Assembly (NCBI GenBank): GCA_965247665.1
Contig: CBDFHH010000001.1
Span: 62,001 to 126,000 of the forward strand
Reading direction: 5' to 3'
Length of the DNA: 64,000 nt
Source: CAUZWH01 sp965247665
GTDB taxonomy: Bacteria > Pseudomonadota > Alphaproteobacteria > SHVV01
In this document: positions 35,380 through 44,602 of the stretch, in pieces
Layout of the letters: each line of letters opens with the position of its first letter
How positions within the stretch are numbered: position 1 is the stretch's first letter
Notes under the pieces: model-generated
Told to the model about the DNA's origin: nothing
What the model saw: only the letters and a program-made list of their open reading frames with translations
Databases searched by the model: none
Position numbers and translations under genes: made by a program

Positions 35380-35460
35380 GGAATCCGATATCCGATATCC
35401 GATCCCCGATCCCCGATCCCCGATCCCCGATCCCCGATCCCCGATCCCCTATAGGGGGAT
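35380..35460. repeat. Heptanucleotide tandem array ending in a hairpin
   Basis: After GGAATCC (35380-35386) come two GATATCC units (35387-35400) and seven perfect GATCCCC units (35401-35449). The last unit forms ATCCCC/GGGGAT arms with the bases at 35454-35460, a small hairpin. The array lies between two convergent genes and its last base is the first base of the beta-subunit stop codon (plus-strand CTA at 35449-35451). Related GGATATCGG sequence occurs near 35305. Copy number is likely to vary between strains. Confidence 0.9.
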
Positions 35461-35943
35461 GGTGATGAAGGTATGCGGGGCGTCGCAGTTCACGAGATCC
35501 ACACGCTTCAGGACAATCTTGAGATTGTCGCCGTCGCGTCGGAGCGTGTGGCGGCACTTGCCGGCAAACACGCGCTGGCCGTCGCCCTCGCGATACTCCA
35601 CCACCTGCATTCGCGAGCTGACATCGTAGATGCCGTTATCGGCGCCTTCGACCCGTATCCGACCGACCACGTGGCTGGTACGTGGGAACGGGCTCTGCGC
35701 GACGTTGGCGGGATGGCTCATGCGGCGGATGCGGATCGCCATGATGTCCTTGTCTTCGTAGAAGATCGAGATCGTGTTGAGCGGATCTTCCTGTCCCGGG
35801 ACCGCCGGCAACCAATAGACACCGTCGTCGGCGAACAGGTCGAGCCATTCTTCGAAAAGCCCGTCGTCGAGCAACTCGGCCTCGGCATAGACGAAGGCTT
35901 CGAGCTCCTCGCGCAGTTCGGGGTCGATAGCGTTGGCGTTCAT
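35449..35943 (-). CDS. Ring-hydroxylating dioxygenase beta subunit
   Basis: A 164-residue NTF2-fold small subunit. Motifs: EELEAFVYAEAELLDDGLFE, EWLDLFADDGVYWLP, IRRMSHPANVAQSPFPRTSH and VFAGKCRHTLRRDG, all standard for beta subunits of aromatic dioxygenases. It is structural, supporting alpha-subunit trimers. It is the last gene of the operon, 7 bases after the alpha subunit at 35951. It is the only beta subunit in the window, although three alpha subunits are present. The C-terminal codons abut the heptamer array, so array slippage could alter the 3' end. Confidence 0.9.
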   Translation of the reverse strand: MNANAIDPELREELEAFVYAEAELLDDGLFEEWLDLFADDGVYWLPAVPGQEDPLNTISIFYEDKDIMAIRIRRMSHPANVAQSPFPRTSHVVGRIRVEGADNGIYDVSSRMQVVEYREGDGQRVFAGKCRHTLRRDGDNLKIVLKRVDLVNCDAPHTFITIPL

Positions 35944-35950
35944 CGCGGGC

Positions 35951-37294
35951 TCACGGCACGCGCGGCAACTCGCCGGTCATGTATTTCGACCAGGCCCCCA
36001 GCTGGTTGCGGATGCCGACTTCGCTCGACCCGACGCCTTCAGTAACGCCGTCGGTGTGGCGGATTTCGTGGCCAAAGCCGCGCGAAACGTTAATCCAGTC
36101 CGAGTCGCGACCGTTCCAGTCAGACGGGCCAATCGCGGTCTGCAGGTTCTTGAAGGCCTCGTGGTCGTCCTGCGAGATCATCGACGCCGGCGAATTCTGC
36201 GACATCATGAAGCGCACCGCCGAGTGGAACATCTGATCGGGCGCGCCCTTTAACCGGAAACAGAAGCTGCGCAGCACGGTCTGGTCGACTGCGACCGGTT
36301 CGAACAGCCGGATCTGCTGGAAACGGATGTTGAGGATCAAGTTGGGGTAGATCAGCGTGTTGAAGCGGTCGATCGCCAGGATCTCGGCGGTTTCGGCTTC
36401 GCCGTGGCGCTCGACCAACGACTGCCGGTAAGCGGCGAAGGCGGGGTCGCTGCGTTCGGCCGCGATCTTGTCCTCGTTGTAGAAGCCGCCGATATGCGCG
36501 TGCCCGCCGTCGAAACCGAACAGGCCGATCTCGTCCCAGCTATTTAAGGGCCGGCCGTTGGCCTTCATCTGCTGCGCCATATGCGGCGTATCGGCCGGTT
36601 GGGTTTCGCGCTCCCAGTCCTTGACCGTAGCCCAGGACGAGCGGTGCAAGAAACCGCCATGGAGAAGGTCGAATGTGTTTTCGACATGCACCTTCCAGTT
36701 GCCGTAGTAGATCTGGCGGAACTCCCCGCCCTCGCGGAGCAACTCTCCTTCCGGCGCACGATCGACCATGTTGTCGAGCGAATCGCGCACCGGCGCGATG
36801 TAATCCTCGAGCGCCGGCCCGTGGTCGCATAGATTGATGAAAATGAAGCCGCGATAGCTGGCGATGCGGGCGACCGCTTGGAGGCTGTTGCGCGGATCTT
36901 CGACGTCGAATTTGTCGGAATAGCCGTGCGGCAGCGGAACGCCGAGCAACTGCCCGTCGCGCGCGAACGACCAGCCATGATAGGAACAGTCGAAGGTCGA
37001 GACGTGGCCGCGGCGGACGTTGCAGATCATCGAGCCCCGGTGCGGGCAGCGATTGTGGAAGCCGGCAAGGCCGCCATCATCGGTGCGCACGAGGATTACT
37101 TCGCGGCGGCCGATGCGGGCGCGGACGTAGTCGCCGGGTCGGGCGACTTCGCTGTCGTGGGCGGCATAGACCCAGGTGCGCTCGAAGATCCGCTCCATTT
37201 CGAGGTCGAACAATTCGTCGTCGGCATAGACCCGCCGGTGGACACGGCCGGGCTGCACGAAGCCGCGGATTTCGTCGTCGGAAACTTTGGTCAT
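35951..37294 (-). CDS. Rieske dioxygenase alpha subunit 2
   Basis: A 447-residue catalytic subunit. The start at 37294 overlaps the stop of the upstream alpha subunit (ATGA). Rieske ligands: CPHRGS and CSYHGWSF. Iron site: NTFDLLHGGFLHRSSW (His-x4-His, preceded by Asp). N-terminal block RGFVQPGRVHRRVYADDELF and the late block FRLKGAPDQMFHSAVRFMMS are shared with alpha subunit 3. It should hydroxylate an aromatic substrate with electrons from a separate reductase and ferredoxin, neither of which is in the window. Confidence 0.92.
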   Translation of the reverse strand: MTKVSDDEIRGFVQPGRVHRRVYADDELFDLEMERIFERTWVYAAHDSEVARPGDYVRARIGRREVILVRTDDGGLAGFHNRCPHRGSMICNVRRGHVSTFDCSYHGWSFARDGQLLGVPLPHGYSDKFDVEDPRNSLQAVARIASYRGFIFINLCDHGPALEDYIAPVRDSLDNMVDRAPEGELLREGGEFRQIYYGNWKVHVENTFDLLHGGFLHRSSWATVKDWERETQPADTPHMAQQMKANGRPLNSWDEIGLFGFDGGHAHIGGFYNEDKIAAERSDPAFAAYRQSLVERHGEAETAEILAIDRFNTLIYPNLILNIRFQQIRLFEPVAVDQTVLRSFCFRLKGAPDQMFHSAVRFMMSQNSPASMISQDDHEAFKNLQTAIGPSDWNGRDSDWINVSRGFGHEIRHTDGVTEGVGSSEVGIRNQLGAWSKYMTGELPRVP

Positions 37295-38628
37295 GATTGC
37301 GCCGCCGTTTGCTGCTCCGTGGCCGTCATCAGCGACAGCCACATTTCGTATTGCGCCCGGTGGAGCACTTCGCTCGCGCCCGAACCGCCGCGCTTGCCGT
37401 TCTCGACATCGTAGTCGATATCGATGCCGCGCGAAAAATCAATCCACCCGCCATGGCTGGTCCGGAATCCGGCCTGGGCGCGCTGGAAAACCGCGAGATC
37501 GTCCTGCGAGATCAGCGATGCCGGTGAGTTGAAGGCGTTGAGGCAGCGCACCGATGTTCGAAACACCTCCTCGGGGGCTCCTTTGAGGCGGAAGCAGACG
37601 GCGTGGACGATGCTCTTGTCGACGCTGATCGGTTGCACGTAGCGCAGGACCTGGAAGCGGATGTTGATCGTCAGGTTGGGATAGACGATCGAGTTGAAGC
37701 GATCGGTAGCCAGGATCTCCGCGGTTTTGGCGGAGCCGTGAAAGGCAATCAGCTCCTGTTTGTAGTTTTGGAAAACCGGATCGTCGGGTTCCGGCGCGAG
37801 TTTTCCCTCGCGATAGAAGCCGCCGAGATGACCGTGGCCGTTGCGGAAGCCGTGAACGGCGATGTCATTCCATCGATGCGGCGGGATATCGTTCGACTTG
37901 ATCTGCTTGATGATTTGTTCGGCGTTTTCGCCGAAGCCGTCATGATCGCGTTCCCACTCCTTGGCGGCGGTTGCCGAGGAGCGATGCACGAAAACCGCGT
38001 GGGCGGCATCGATGCCGTTCTCGACAGACAGTTTCCAATTGCCGTTGAAGATTTGGCGAAAATGGTTGCCGCCATATTCGACCTCGCCGCTCGGCGAGCG
38101 ATCGACGAAATTATCGATCGAGTCGGCGATCGGCGCGAGGTACTCGGCGAGCTCGGGACCCACCTTGCACAGGCGGGCGAAGATAAAACCGCGATAGCAA
38201 CCGATTGCGGGGACGCGTTGGAGACCGAAATCGGAGCCGTCCGGCGCGAACCCGGCGCCGTAATCTTCGCGGGCGGGAACCGAGATCAAGCGGCCATCGC
38301 GGTCGTAAACCCAACCGTGGTAAGGGCAGTCAAAGGTTTCGGCGGTGCCGTCATGGGCGCTGACGATCTGCGTGCCGCGATGGGCGCAGCGGTTGTGCAG
38401 CCCGTAAATGGCGCCGTCGTTGCTCCGTACGACGAGGATGTCGTGGCGTCCGACCGGCGCGCGGATGAAATCACCGGGTTGGGCGATCTGGCTTTCGTGC
38501 CCGACGTAAATCCAGCTGCGCCCGAAGATGCGCTCCATCTCGAGTTCGAAGATCTCGGGGTCGGTGTAGACCCGCTGATGGATGCGCCCGGGCTGCACGA
38601 GCGCACGGATTTGGTGGCTATCGAGCAC
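37291..38628 (-). CDS. Rieske dioxygenase alpha subunit 3
   Basis: About 445 residues from the GTG at 38628 (VLDSHQIRALVQPGRIHQRV); a TTG at 38676 is possible, and neither has a clear ribosome site. Comparison with alpha subunit 2 supports a start near 38628. Rieske ligands: CAHRGT and CPYHGWVYD. Iron site: NGIDAAHAVFVHRSSAT with Asp and His-x4-His. All metal ligands are present, so both tandem alpha subunits look catalytically competent. Upstream lies amidase 2 on the same strand, giving an operon amidase, alpha 3, alpha 2, beta. Confidence 0.9.
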   Translation of the reverse strand: MLDSHQIRALVQPGRIHQRVYTDPEIFELEMERIFGRSWIYVGHESQIAQPGDFIRAPVGRHDILVVRSNDGAIYGLHNRCAHRGTQIVSAHDGTAETFDCPYHGWVYDRDGRLISVPAREDYGAGFAPDGSDFGLQRVPAIGCYRGFIFARLCKVGPELAEYLAPIADSIDNFVDRSPSGEVEYGGNHFRQIFNGNWKLSVENGIDAAHAVFVHRSSATAAKEWERDHDGFGENAEQIIKQIKSNDIPPHRWNDIAVHGFRNGHGHLGGFYREGKLAPEPDDPVFQNYKQELIAFHGSAKTAEILATDRFNSIVYPNLTINIRFQVLRYVQPISVDKSIVHAVCFRLKGAPEEVFRTSVRCLNAFNSPASLISQDDLAVFQRAQAGFRTSHGGWIDFSRGIDIDYDVENGKRGGSGASEVLHRAQYEMWLSLMTATEQQTAAQS

Positions 38629-38682
38629 GGCAGGACAAAAGTACCACCAACGGCCCCGCCACCAAACGGCCCACAAGCTCGT

Positions 38683-40203
38683 CTAGAGTCGCAATCTGCG
38701 CCAGTCGTAGGACTGCTCGAACGCGTAGGCCGCTCGGTAGAGCGTCGTTTCCTCCCAGTGGCGCCCGATCAGCATCATCCCCACCGGGATGTCGTCGACC
38801 TTGCCGCACGGCAGCGACATTGCCGGGTGGCCGGTCACGTTGAAGGGGCAACAATTGGCGATGTAGATGAAGGCGGTCTCCGCGATCTCGCGGGGCGTAG
38901 CCTCGGGCCCGGGGAGCGGCTTGGCCTTGAGCGGCATCGTCGGCATCAGCAGCAGATCGTATTCGGCGAGCACCGCGTCGTAGGCGGCGCGCAGCCGGCG
39001 CACCAGGTTCTGCGCTTTGGCGTAGTAATGGCCACCGCCGGCTTTGAGCGCATGGGTGCCGAACATCGCGATCACCTTAAAGGTGTCGGCGAGACCGTTG
39101 GCCTCCTGACGCCAGCGCGAAAACGCCGCGCCGGCCGAAATCATCTGTAGGCCGCTGAAATTGGCCAGCGTGCCGTTCATCGACAGCGCGTTGAGCGCCA
39201 ACCCTTCGTTGACGATCGGCGACCAGATCGGCAGGCCGAGATTGTGCCAGGGGATCGACACCTCATCGACCCGCATGCCAAGCTTGGCGAGCTTCTTGGC
39301 GCCGGCGCGAACCAGGCGGTTGACGTCCTCTTCGGCGTTGAACTGCTCGAAGCCCTCCTTCACCACCGCGACCTTCATGCCCTGGACCGCTTCGCCCAGG
39401 GCTTTGGTGTAGCGTGCGGTGCGCATGTCGCGCTGGCGCGGATCGAGCTCGTCGGGGCCGGCGATCACCTCGAGCAGCAGCGCGTTGCCGCTGACGTCGG
39501 CGGTCATGGGGCCGCAATGATCGACCGTCGCTTCGACCGCCATGATCCCGGTATAGGGCACCAGCCCGTAGGTGCCCTTCATCGCGTAGATGCCGCAATG
39601 GGCCGCGGGTTGGCGCACGGATCCAGCCTGATCGCACCCCAGCGCCAAATCGACATCGCCGGCGGCGACGACGGCACCGCTGCCGGACGACGAGCCGCCC
39701 GTGGTATGGGTCGGCTTGTGCGGATTGCGGACCGGACCGGTTGCGCTGGTGTGGCTGCCGCCCGACGTGCACAGATATTCGCACACGGTCTTGCCGGCAA
39801 TGACGCCGCCGGCGTCGAGGATGCGGGTCACCACGGTGGCGTCGAACTCGGGGACATATCCCTCGAGCACCGAAGCGCCGTTCATCATCGGCACGCCGGC
39901 GACGCAGATATTGTCTTTGATCGCGACTCGCCGGCCCTTGAGTTTGCCGCGCGGCGCTCCCTTGATGTCGGTCTTCACGTACCAGGCGCCGTATGGATTG
40001 TCGTCTCCCTCCGGTCGATAGCCCGGGGTGCGCGGATAGCGCACGGCCGGTACGTCGTCGGGCAACAGGTCGAGCATCCGATAACCGCCCGCCATCGGTT
40101 CCATGATCGCCTGCATGTCGGCAAGGTAGTCGTCGGTCGCGGCGAATCCGAGGTCGTCGGCGATCTCGCGCAACTGCCCGATCGTCGGTGTTTTAAAGGC
40201 CAT
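38683..40203 (-). CDS. Amidase-signature hydrolase 2
   Basis: A 506-residue paralog of amidase 1. The ATG at 40203 follows GGAGGAGCGA. Triad K96 (VAIKDN), S171 (GGSSSGS) and S195 (DQAGSVRQP) is at the same positions as in amidase 1. Shared blocks include YPRTPGYRPEGDDNPYGAWY and GVPMMNGASVLEGYVPEFDA. It is the first gene of the operon with the two Rieske alpha subunits and the beta subunit, which suggests that an amide is hydrolysed in the same pathway as a ring hydroxylation. Substrate not identifiable. Confidence 0.88.
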   Translation of the reverse strand: MAFKTPTIGQLREIADDLGFAATDDYLADMQAIMEPMAGGYRMLDLLPDDVPAVRYPRTPGYRPEGDDNPYGAWYVKTDIKGAPRGKLKGRRVAIKDNICVAGVPMMNGASVLEGYVPEFDATVVTRILDAGGVIAGKTVCEYLCTSGGSHTSATGPVRNPHKPTHTTGGSSSGSGAVVAAGDVDLALGCDQAGSVRQPAAHCGIYAMKGTYGLVPYTGIMAVEATVDHCGPMTADVSGNALLLEVIAGPDELDPRQRDMRTARYTKALGEAVQGMKVAVVKEGFEQFNAEEDVNRLVRAGAKKLAKLGMRVDEVSIPWHNLGLPIWSPIVNEGLALNALSMNGTLANFSGLQMISAGAAFSRWRQEANGLADTFKVIAMFGTHALKAGGGHYYAKAQNLVRRLRAAYDAVLAEYDLLLMPTMPLKAKPLPGPEATPREIAETAFIYIANCCPFNVTGHPAMSLPCGKVDDIPVGMMLIGRHWEETTLYRAAYAFEQSYDWRRLRL

Positions 40204-40585
40204 TCGCTCCTCCCTATTCCCGCCGCGGCCACCGACCGGCGGCTGCGCCGCCTGCGCCGTCAGCGAACATCGCCGCACGCGCCGACGGACGGACGCCGGT
40301 TCGCCATTCTAACGGTCACGCACCAACCCGCTACAAAGCGGCGCGCGGTGTGATAGTGTCGCGCGCGTATTGGGGATACCGGTGAGCGCAATAATCCACA
40401 CCCCCAACCGCCGCCGGTCTCGTTGGCATCACGAGCGGCGCTCGCTGCCAGGCTGAAACCAAGCTGCAACTCGTTGATATCGCGATGGTGCTTCGACAAG
40501 CTCGACTCGATTCGCGATCACGCGCGCGCCACCCTTCCCGCCGAGGCAAGTGAGCTCACCGCCGTCCCCGAATAGGTTACCGCCA

Positions 40586-41965
40586 ATGTCTCAAACCGTG
40601 CCCGTTCAGACCAATTCGCTGATCCGTGCCGCCTATGTCGAACGTACGCCGAGCTCGGCGCGTCTTTTCAAGCGTGCGCAAGCCGCCCTTCCCGGCGGTC
40701 TGACCCACGACGCGCGCTACATCGATCCCTATCCGATCTATGTCGAGCGGGCCCACGGGTCGCGCAAGTGGGACGCCGACGGCAATGAATATGTCGACTA
40801 TATGGGTGGCCACGGCGCGCTGCTGCTCGGCCACAACCACCCCGAGGTTGCCGCTGTGGCCAAGCGCCAGTTCGGTATTGGCACCCATTTCGGCGCCTGC
40901 CACGAGCTGGAAATTCGCTGGGCCGAGCTCATCAAGGAGTTGATCCCGTGCGCGGAAAAGGTGAGGTTCACCTCGTCCGGTACCGAGGCAACGCTGTTGG
41001 CGTTGCGGATGTCGCGCGGAATGACCGGCAAGACAAAGGTGATCCGCTATGCCGCCCACTTCCACGGGTGGCACGACCACTTTTCCGCCGCTTTCGTCGA
41101 TCATTTCGACGGCTCGGCGCCGATTGGCGTTCTCGACTCGGTAGCCGACGACGTCGTGGTGCTGGCACCGAACGATCTCGACGCCACGAGGGTGGCGATC
41201 GAGAGCGGAGAGATTGCCGCGGTAATCCTCGAGCCGACCGGTGCCAGCTGGGGGCACGTACCGGCGCCGCCCGCCTTCGTCGAAGGGTTGCGCGAGCTGA
41301 CCGCCGAGCACGGCGTGATCTTGATCTTCGACGAGGTGATCTGCGGCTTCCGCTGCTCGCCGGGGGGCGCGCAGGCGGCACTCGGCATCACCCCGGACCT
41401 GACGACTCTGGCCAAGATCGTGGCCGGCGGACTGTCCGGTGGCGCCGTGGTCGGGCGCGCCGAGCTCATCGATCTCACCAGCTTCGAAGAGGACGCCCGG
41501 AGCGGCCATGAGAAGATTCTTCATTTCGGCACCTTCAACGCCAATCCGGAATCGGCGGCGACCGGCATCGCCTGCCTCGAGATCGTACGTGACACCGACG
41601 CCTGCGAGCGGGCCAACAACGCGGCGGCAGCCCTGCGCGAGGGGTTGATTGACGTCGCCGTCGACGAGGATCTGCCGTGGGGCATCTACGGCACTTATTC
41701 CGGGTTCCACATCTTCACCAATCCGGAGGGGCGCGACTTGGATCCGGCTGCGTTCGATCCGCTTGCGATTCCCTGGCGGGAACTGAGCACCGGCAATCCG
41801 CCGATCGCGAACAAGCTGCGGCTTGGCATGCTGGTACGCGGCGTCGACATCAACGGTTGGCCCGGCGGCATCACCTCGATGGTCAACACCGACGCCGACC
41901 GCGAACAGACCGTCGACGCATTCCGGCAGACCATCCGTGCGATGCGCGAGGAAGGCGATCTGTAG
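40586..41965 (+). CDS. Class III PLP aminotransferase (GSA-aminomutase-like)
   Basis: A 459-residue protein of the aspartate aminotransferase superfamily class III, closest in look to glutamate-1-semialdehyde aminomutase relatives. Landmarks: PGGLTHDARYIDPYPIYVER, DYMGGHGALLLGHNHPEV, the phosphate-binding SSGTEATLLALRMSRG, FDEVICGFR with the PLP-pyridine Asp, and the Schiff-base Lys in TTLAKIVAGGLSGGAV. It is not next to heme genes, so a catabolic omega-transaminase role is more likely than tetrapyrrole synthesis. The start at 40586 is preferred over an upstream GTG on the basis of homology. Confidence 0.88.
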   Translation: MSQTVPVQTNSLIRAAYVERTPSSARLFKRAQAALPGGLTHDARYIDPYPIYVERAHGSRKWDADGNEYVDYMGGHGALLLGHNHPEVAAVAKRQFGIGTHFGACHELEIRWAELIKELIPCAEKVRFTSSGTEATLLALRMSRGMTGKTKVIRYAAHFHGWHDHFSAAFVDHFDGSAPIGVLDSVADDVVVLAPNDLDATRVAIESGEIAAVILEPTGASWGHVPAPPAFVEGLRELTAEHGVILIFDEVICGFRCSPGGAQAALGITPDLTTLAKIVAGGLSGGAVVGRAELIDLTSFEEDARSGHEKILHFGTFNANPESAATGIACLEIVRDTDACERANNAAAALREGLIDVAVDEDLPWGIYGTYSGFHIFTNPEGRDLDPAAFDPLAIPWRELSTGNPPIANKLRLGMLVRGVDINGWPGGITSMVNTDADREQTVDAFRQTIRAMREEGDL

Positions 41966-42710
41966 GAGACGCCGTCGCCGAGGTCCTCACGCGATCTCGT
42001 ACAGCACCATCGCGGTCAACACGCCCGGGGCGATCAGGAATAGCGAGCCGATCCACGGGCCGATCCACAGATAGGGTTCGACGTCGTCGGCGCGGCCGAC
42101 GGGGACGGCGTGCCGGATTCCCAGCCCAACACCAATTATTGGGATTCTTGCAAGTAGTACATTCAATTTATGCAAGAACATACCAATGACGAGTGGATCA
42201 AGGGCCTGATCCGCCATTTCGTCATTGAGGCGATCGGGCAGTGGGACAAACGCGTCATCGTCACCGCCGTGACCTTCGCCCCCCCCGACATCGATCGCCA
42301 CGTGCTGCCCACCGGACGGCTGCCGTGGATGGCCGGGAAGCTCAGCGTTCCCGCCGGTTCGGTGTAGTGCATGGCGCGCGCCCATGGCCTCCAGCTCGAT
42401 CGAATGCGTCAGTTCAAGCTCTCCAACATCACGGGAACATTTCTTCGGCGATCAACACCTCGGAGCGCTGCTCCACCCGTTTCCGGCGAGCCCGAGGACG
42501 TCGCCGCACGAGTATCGTTCCTCGCCTCGGCCGAGTCGTCACGGATGACCGGGGTCGCGATCCCGATCGAGGGCGGCAAGATGGTCGGCGGTCGAGTTGA
42601 GCCACCGGCTCAAGCGGTCGTGAGCTCCTGGGCTCTCCCGCAGGCGAGGCCGATCCTACGGTCCCGTCCCGATCGCGGCCGCAGCGCCGGCGATGCCCGC
42701 GGGCCGGATG
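41966..42710. other. Gene graveyard: SDR tail and short membrane peptide
   Basis: 745 bases without an intact gene. Plus strand 42478-42600 encodes SGEPEDVAARVSFLASAESS, RMTGVAIPIEGGKMVGG, the C-terminal part of a short-chain dehydrogenase, with the Rossmann half missing. On the minus strand just left of about 42120 a frame gives HAVPVGRADDVEPYLWIGPW and IGSLFLIAPGVLTAMVLYEI, a likely membrane helix, ending near 41987 and lacking a normal start. A 65-residue open frame at 42170-42367 (+) has no recognisable features. I read this as decayed DNA. Confidence 0.5.
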
Positions 42711-44555
42711 CTAGACTTTGAGAAGGCGTCCGCCTTCGAGGACAAAGTCGGTGATCCCGAGCGGCGCGTGGAAATGCTTGAGGAACGCCGGTTGCGGGTC
42801 GCCATCAGCACGGGCGGCGCGCAGCTTCTCGCGCCGGGATTCGGTCGCCGCTTGGTCGACGGCAAGCGGGTCGCCGCCAATGACGACGCCATAGACGTCG
42901 TAGGCGTAGTCGGTCGTGATGCGCTCTTCGCGCACATCGTCGAGCACCGCGACCGGATCACGCGTCAGCGGATCGCCGTAGCCGCCGCCGCCGGCCGAGA
43001 CGTGGCAGAACACATCGCCCTGCCTGAGCCTGACCGCCTCCATCGGCATCACCGGCAAGATGCGCTGATCCGGTCGACCGGGATTGATGATGTTCCAGGA
43101 CGGCGTGCCCGGCGCACCATCGCCGAGCCCGTAGGGCAGATACATGCGTCGGTCCGAACGCATCACCAGCCGCGCCTCTTCACCGAGCAGCCGGTATTCG
43201 CGTACGAAGGCGAGACCGCCGCGGTGCCTGCCGGGACCGCCGGAATTTTCGACCGTGCCGTAGCGCGTCACCTCGATCGGGTAGAGCGCCTCGATCATTT
43301 CCACCGGCTGATTGGTGAGGTTGCCGCCGGGGTTGGGAATGCCGTGGACGCCGTCGCGGTCAGGCAGAGCGCCCCAGGCGCCGGCCAGGGTCTCGCTGCA
43401 GATGTAGGGCCGGCCCTCGTGGTAACCGCCGATCACCGGGAAGGTCACGCCGCCCTCGCCGCCGGCCGGGATGCGGTCGGGCACGATCTGGGCGAAAGCG
43501 CCGAACAGCACGTCGAGCGCACGCCAACCGATGATCGCTCGCGCCGCGCACGGCGCCGGCAGCCGCGGATTGACGATGGTACCTTCCGGCGCGACCACGT
43601 TGATCGGCCGCATGAAGCCCTCGAAATTGGGGATATCCTGCTCGGCCAGGCATTTTAAGACCACGTAGCACGCCGCCTTGGTGAACGGGATTGGGCAGTT
43701 GATCGCGGCCGGAACCTCGCCGGCGCTGCCGGTCCAGTCGATCGTCACGTCGCCGCCGTCGATGGTGACCAGGACCTTGAGCGGGATCGGCTCCGGATCC
43801 TCGCCGAAGCCGTCGAGATAATCGGTAAACGACCAGGCACCGTCTGGCAGCGCGGCGATCTCGTCGCGCATCAGCGCTTCGGAATGGTCGTGCATCTCCT
43901 CCAGCAGCTGGCGGAAAATCTCTACGCCGTGTTTCTCGATCAGCTTGAGGTAGGCACGCTCGGCGGTGCGGCAGGCCGCGATCTGGGCGCGCATGTCGCC
44001 GGCGACCTTGTCGGGCAGGCGGGTATTCTTCTCGAGGATTCTGAAAAAGGTTTCGTTGGGTGCGTCGCGGTCGTACAGCTTGATGATCGGGATGCGCAGT
44101 CCCTCCTGGTAAATCTCCGTCGAGAACACTGCGTTGGAGCCCGGCGCGGCGCCGCCGAGATCGATCTGGTGCACCAGGGTGGTGGCAAAGCCCTCGATCT
44201 CGCCCGCGTGGAACACTGGTTTGACGATATAGACGTCGGGCAGATGCATGCCGCCGCCACCATAGGGGTCATTCCAGATGAACATGTCGCCGGGGTTGAT
44301 GTTGCCGTCGTACTGGCTCAGGAGCTGGCGCATGGCGTCGGGGAACGAGCCGAGATGCAACGCCATTGTCAGACCGCTGGCGATCATTTTGCCGTTGCGG
44401 TCGCACAGGCCGGTGGAGAAGTCGCCGGAATCACGAACGATCGGCGAATAGGCCGTGCGCATGATCACCAGCGCCATTTCGTCGCCGATCGAGCTCAGCG
44501 CGTTTTTCACGACTTCCTTGGTGATGGGGTCAATGTTGGCTGCCGTCGCGTTCAT
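42711..44555 (-). CDS. hyuB: Hydantoinase B / oxoprolinase family beta subunit
   Basis: A 614-residue HyuB protein. With HyuA it forms an ATP-dependent enzyme opening cyclic amides (5-oxoproline, N-methylhydantoin) or, in relatives, carboxylating acetone or acetophenone. Landmarks: SIGDEMALVIMRTAYSPIVR near the N-terminus, DMFIWNDPYGGGGMHLPDVY, the HuyB core GGPGRHRGGLAFVREYRLLG and the closing SAGGGGYGDPLTRDP. It lies 47 bases after hyuA on the same strand and is the last gene of a four-gene operon. Confidence 0.92.
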   Translation of the reverse strand: MNATAANIDPITKEVVKNALSSIGDEMALVIMRTAYSPIVRDSGDFSTGLCDRNGKMIASGLTMALHLGSFPDAMRQLLSQYDGNINPGDMFIWNDPYGGGGMHLPDVYIVKPVFHAGEIEGFATTLVHQIDLGGAAPGSNAVFSTEIYQEGLRIPIIKLYDRDAPNETFFRILEKNTRLPDKVAGDMRAQIAACRTAERAYLKLIEKHGVEIFRQLLEEMHDHSEALMRDEIAALPDGAWSFTDYLDGFGEDPEPIPLKVLVTIDGGDVTIDWTGSAGEVPAAINCPIPFTKAACYVVLKCLAEQDIPNFEGFMRPINVVAPEGTIVNPRLPAPCAARAIIGWRALDVLFGAFAQIVPDRIPAGGEGGVTFPVIGGYHEGRPYICSETLAGAWGALPDRDGVHGIPNPGGNLTNQPVEMIEALYPIEVTRYGTVENSGGPGRHRGGLAFVREYRLLGEEARLVMRSDRRMYLPYGLGDGAPGTPSWNIINPGRPDQRILPVMPMEAVRLRQGDVFCHVSAGGGGYGDPLTRDPVAVLDDVREERITTDYAYDVYGVVIGGDPLAVDQAATESRREKLRAARADGDPQPAFLKHFHAPLGITDFVLEGGRLLKV

Positions 44556-44602
44556 CCCCGGCTCCTTAAATAATCAGCCGACCCGGCCGGTCCGACCGGC
44601 CG

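Noticed and set aside
37603..39150. 515-residue plus frame across Rieske alpha 3 and amidase 2
   Set aside because: Complement of two well-supported genes; spans their boundary without any domain of its own.
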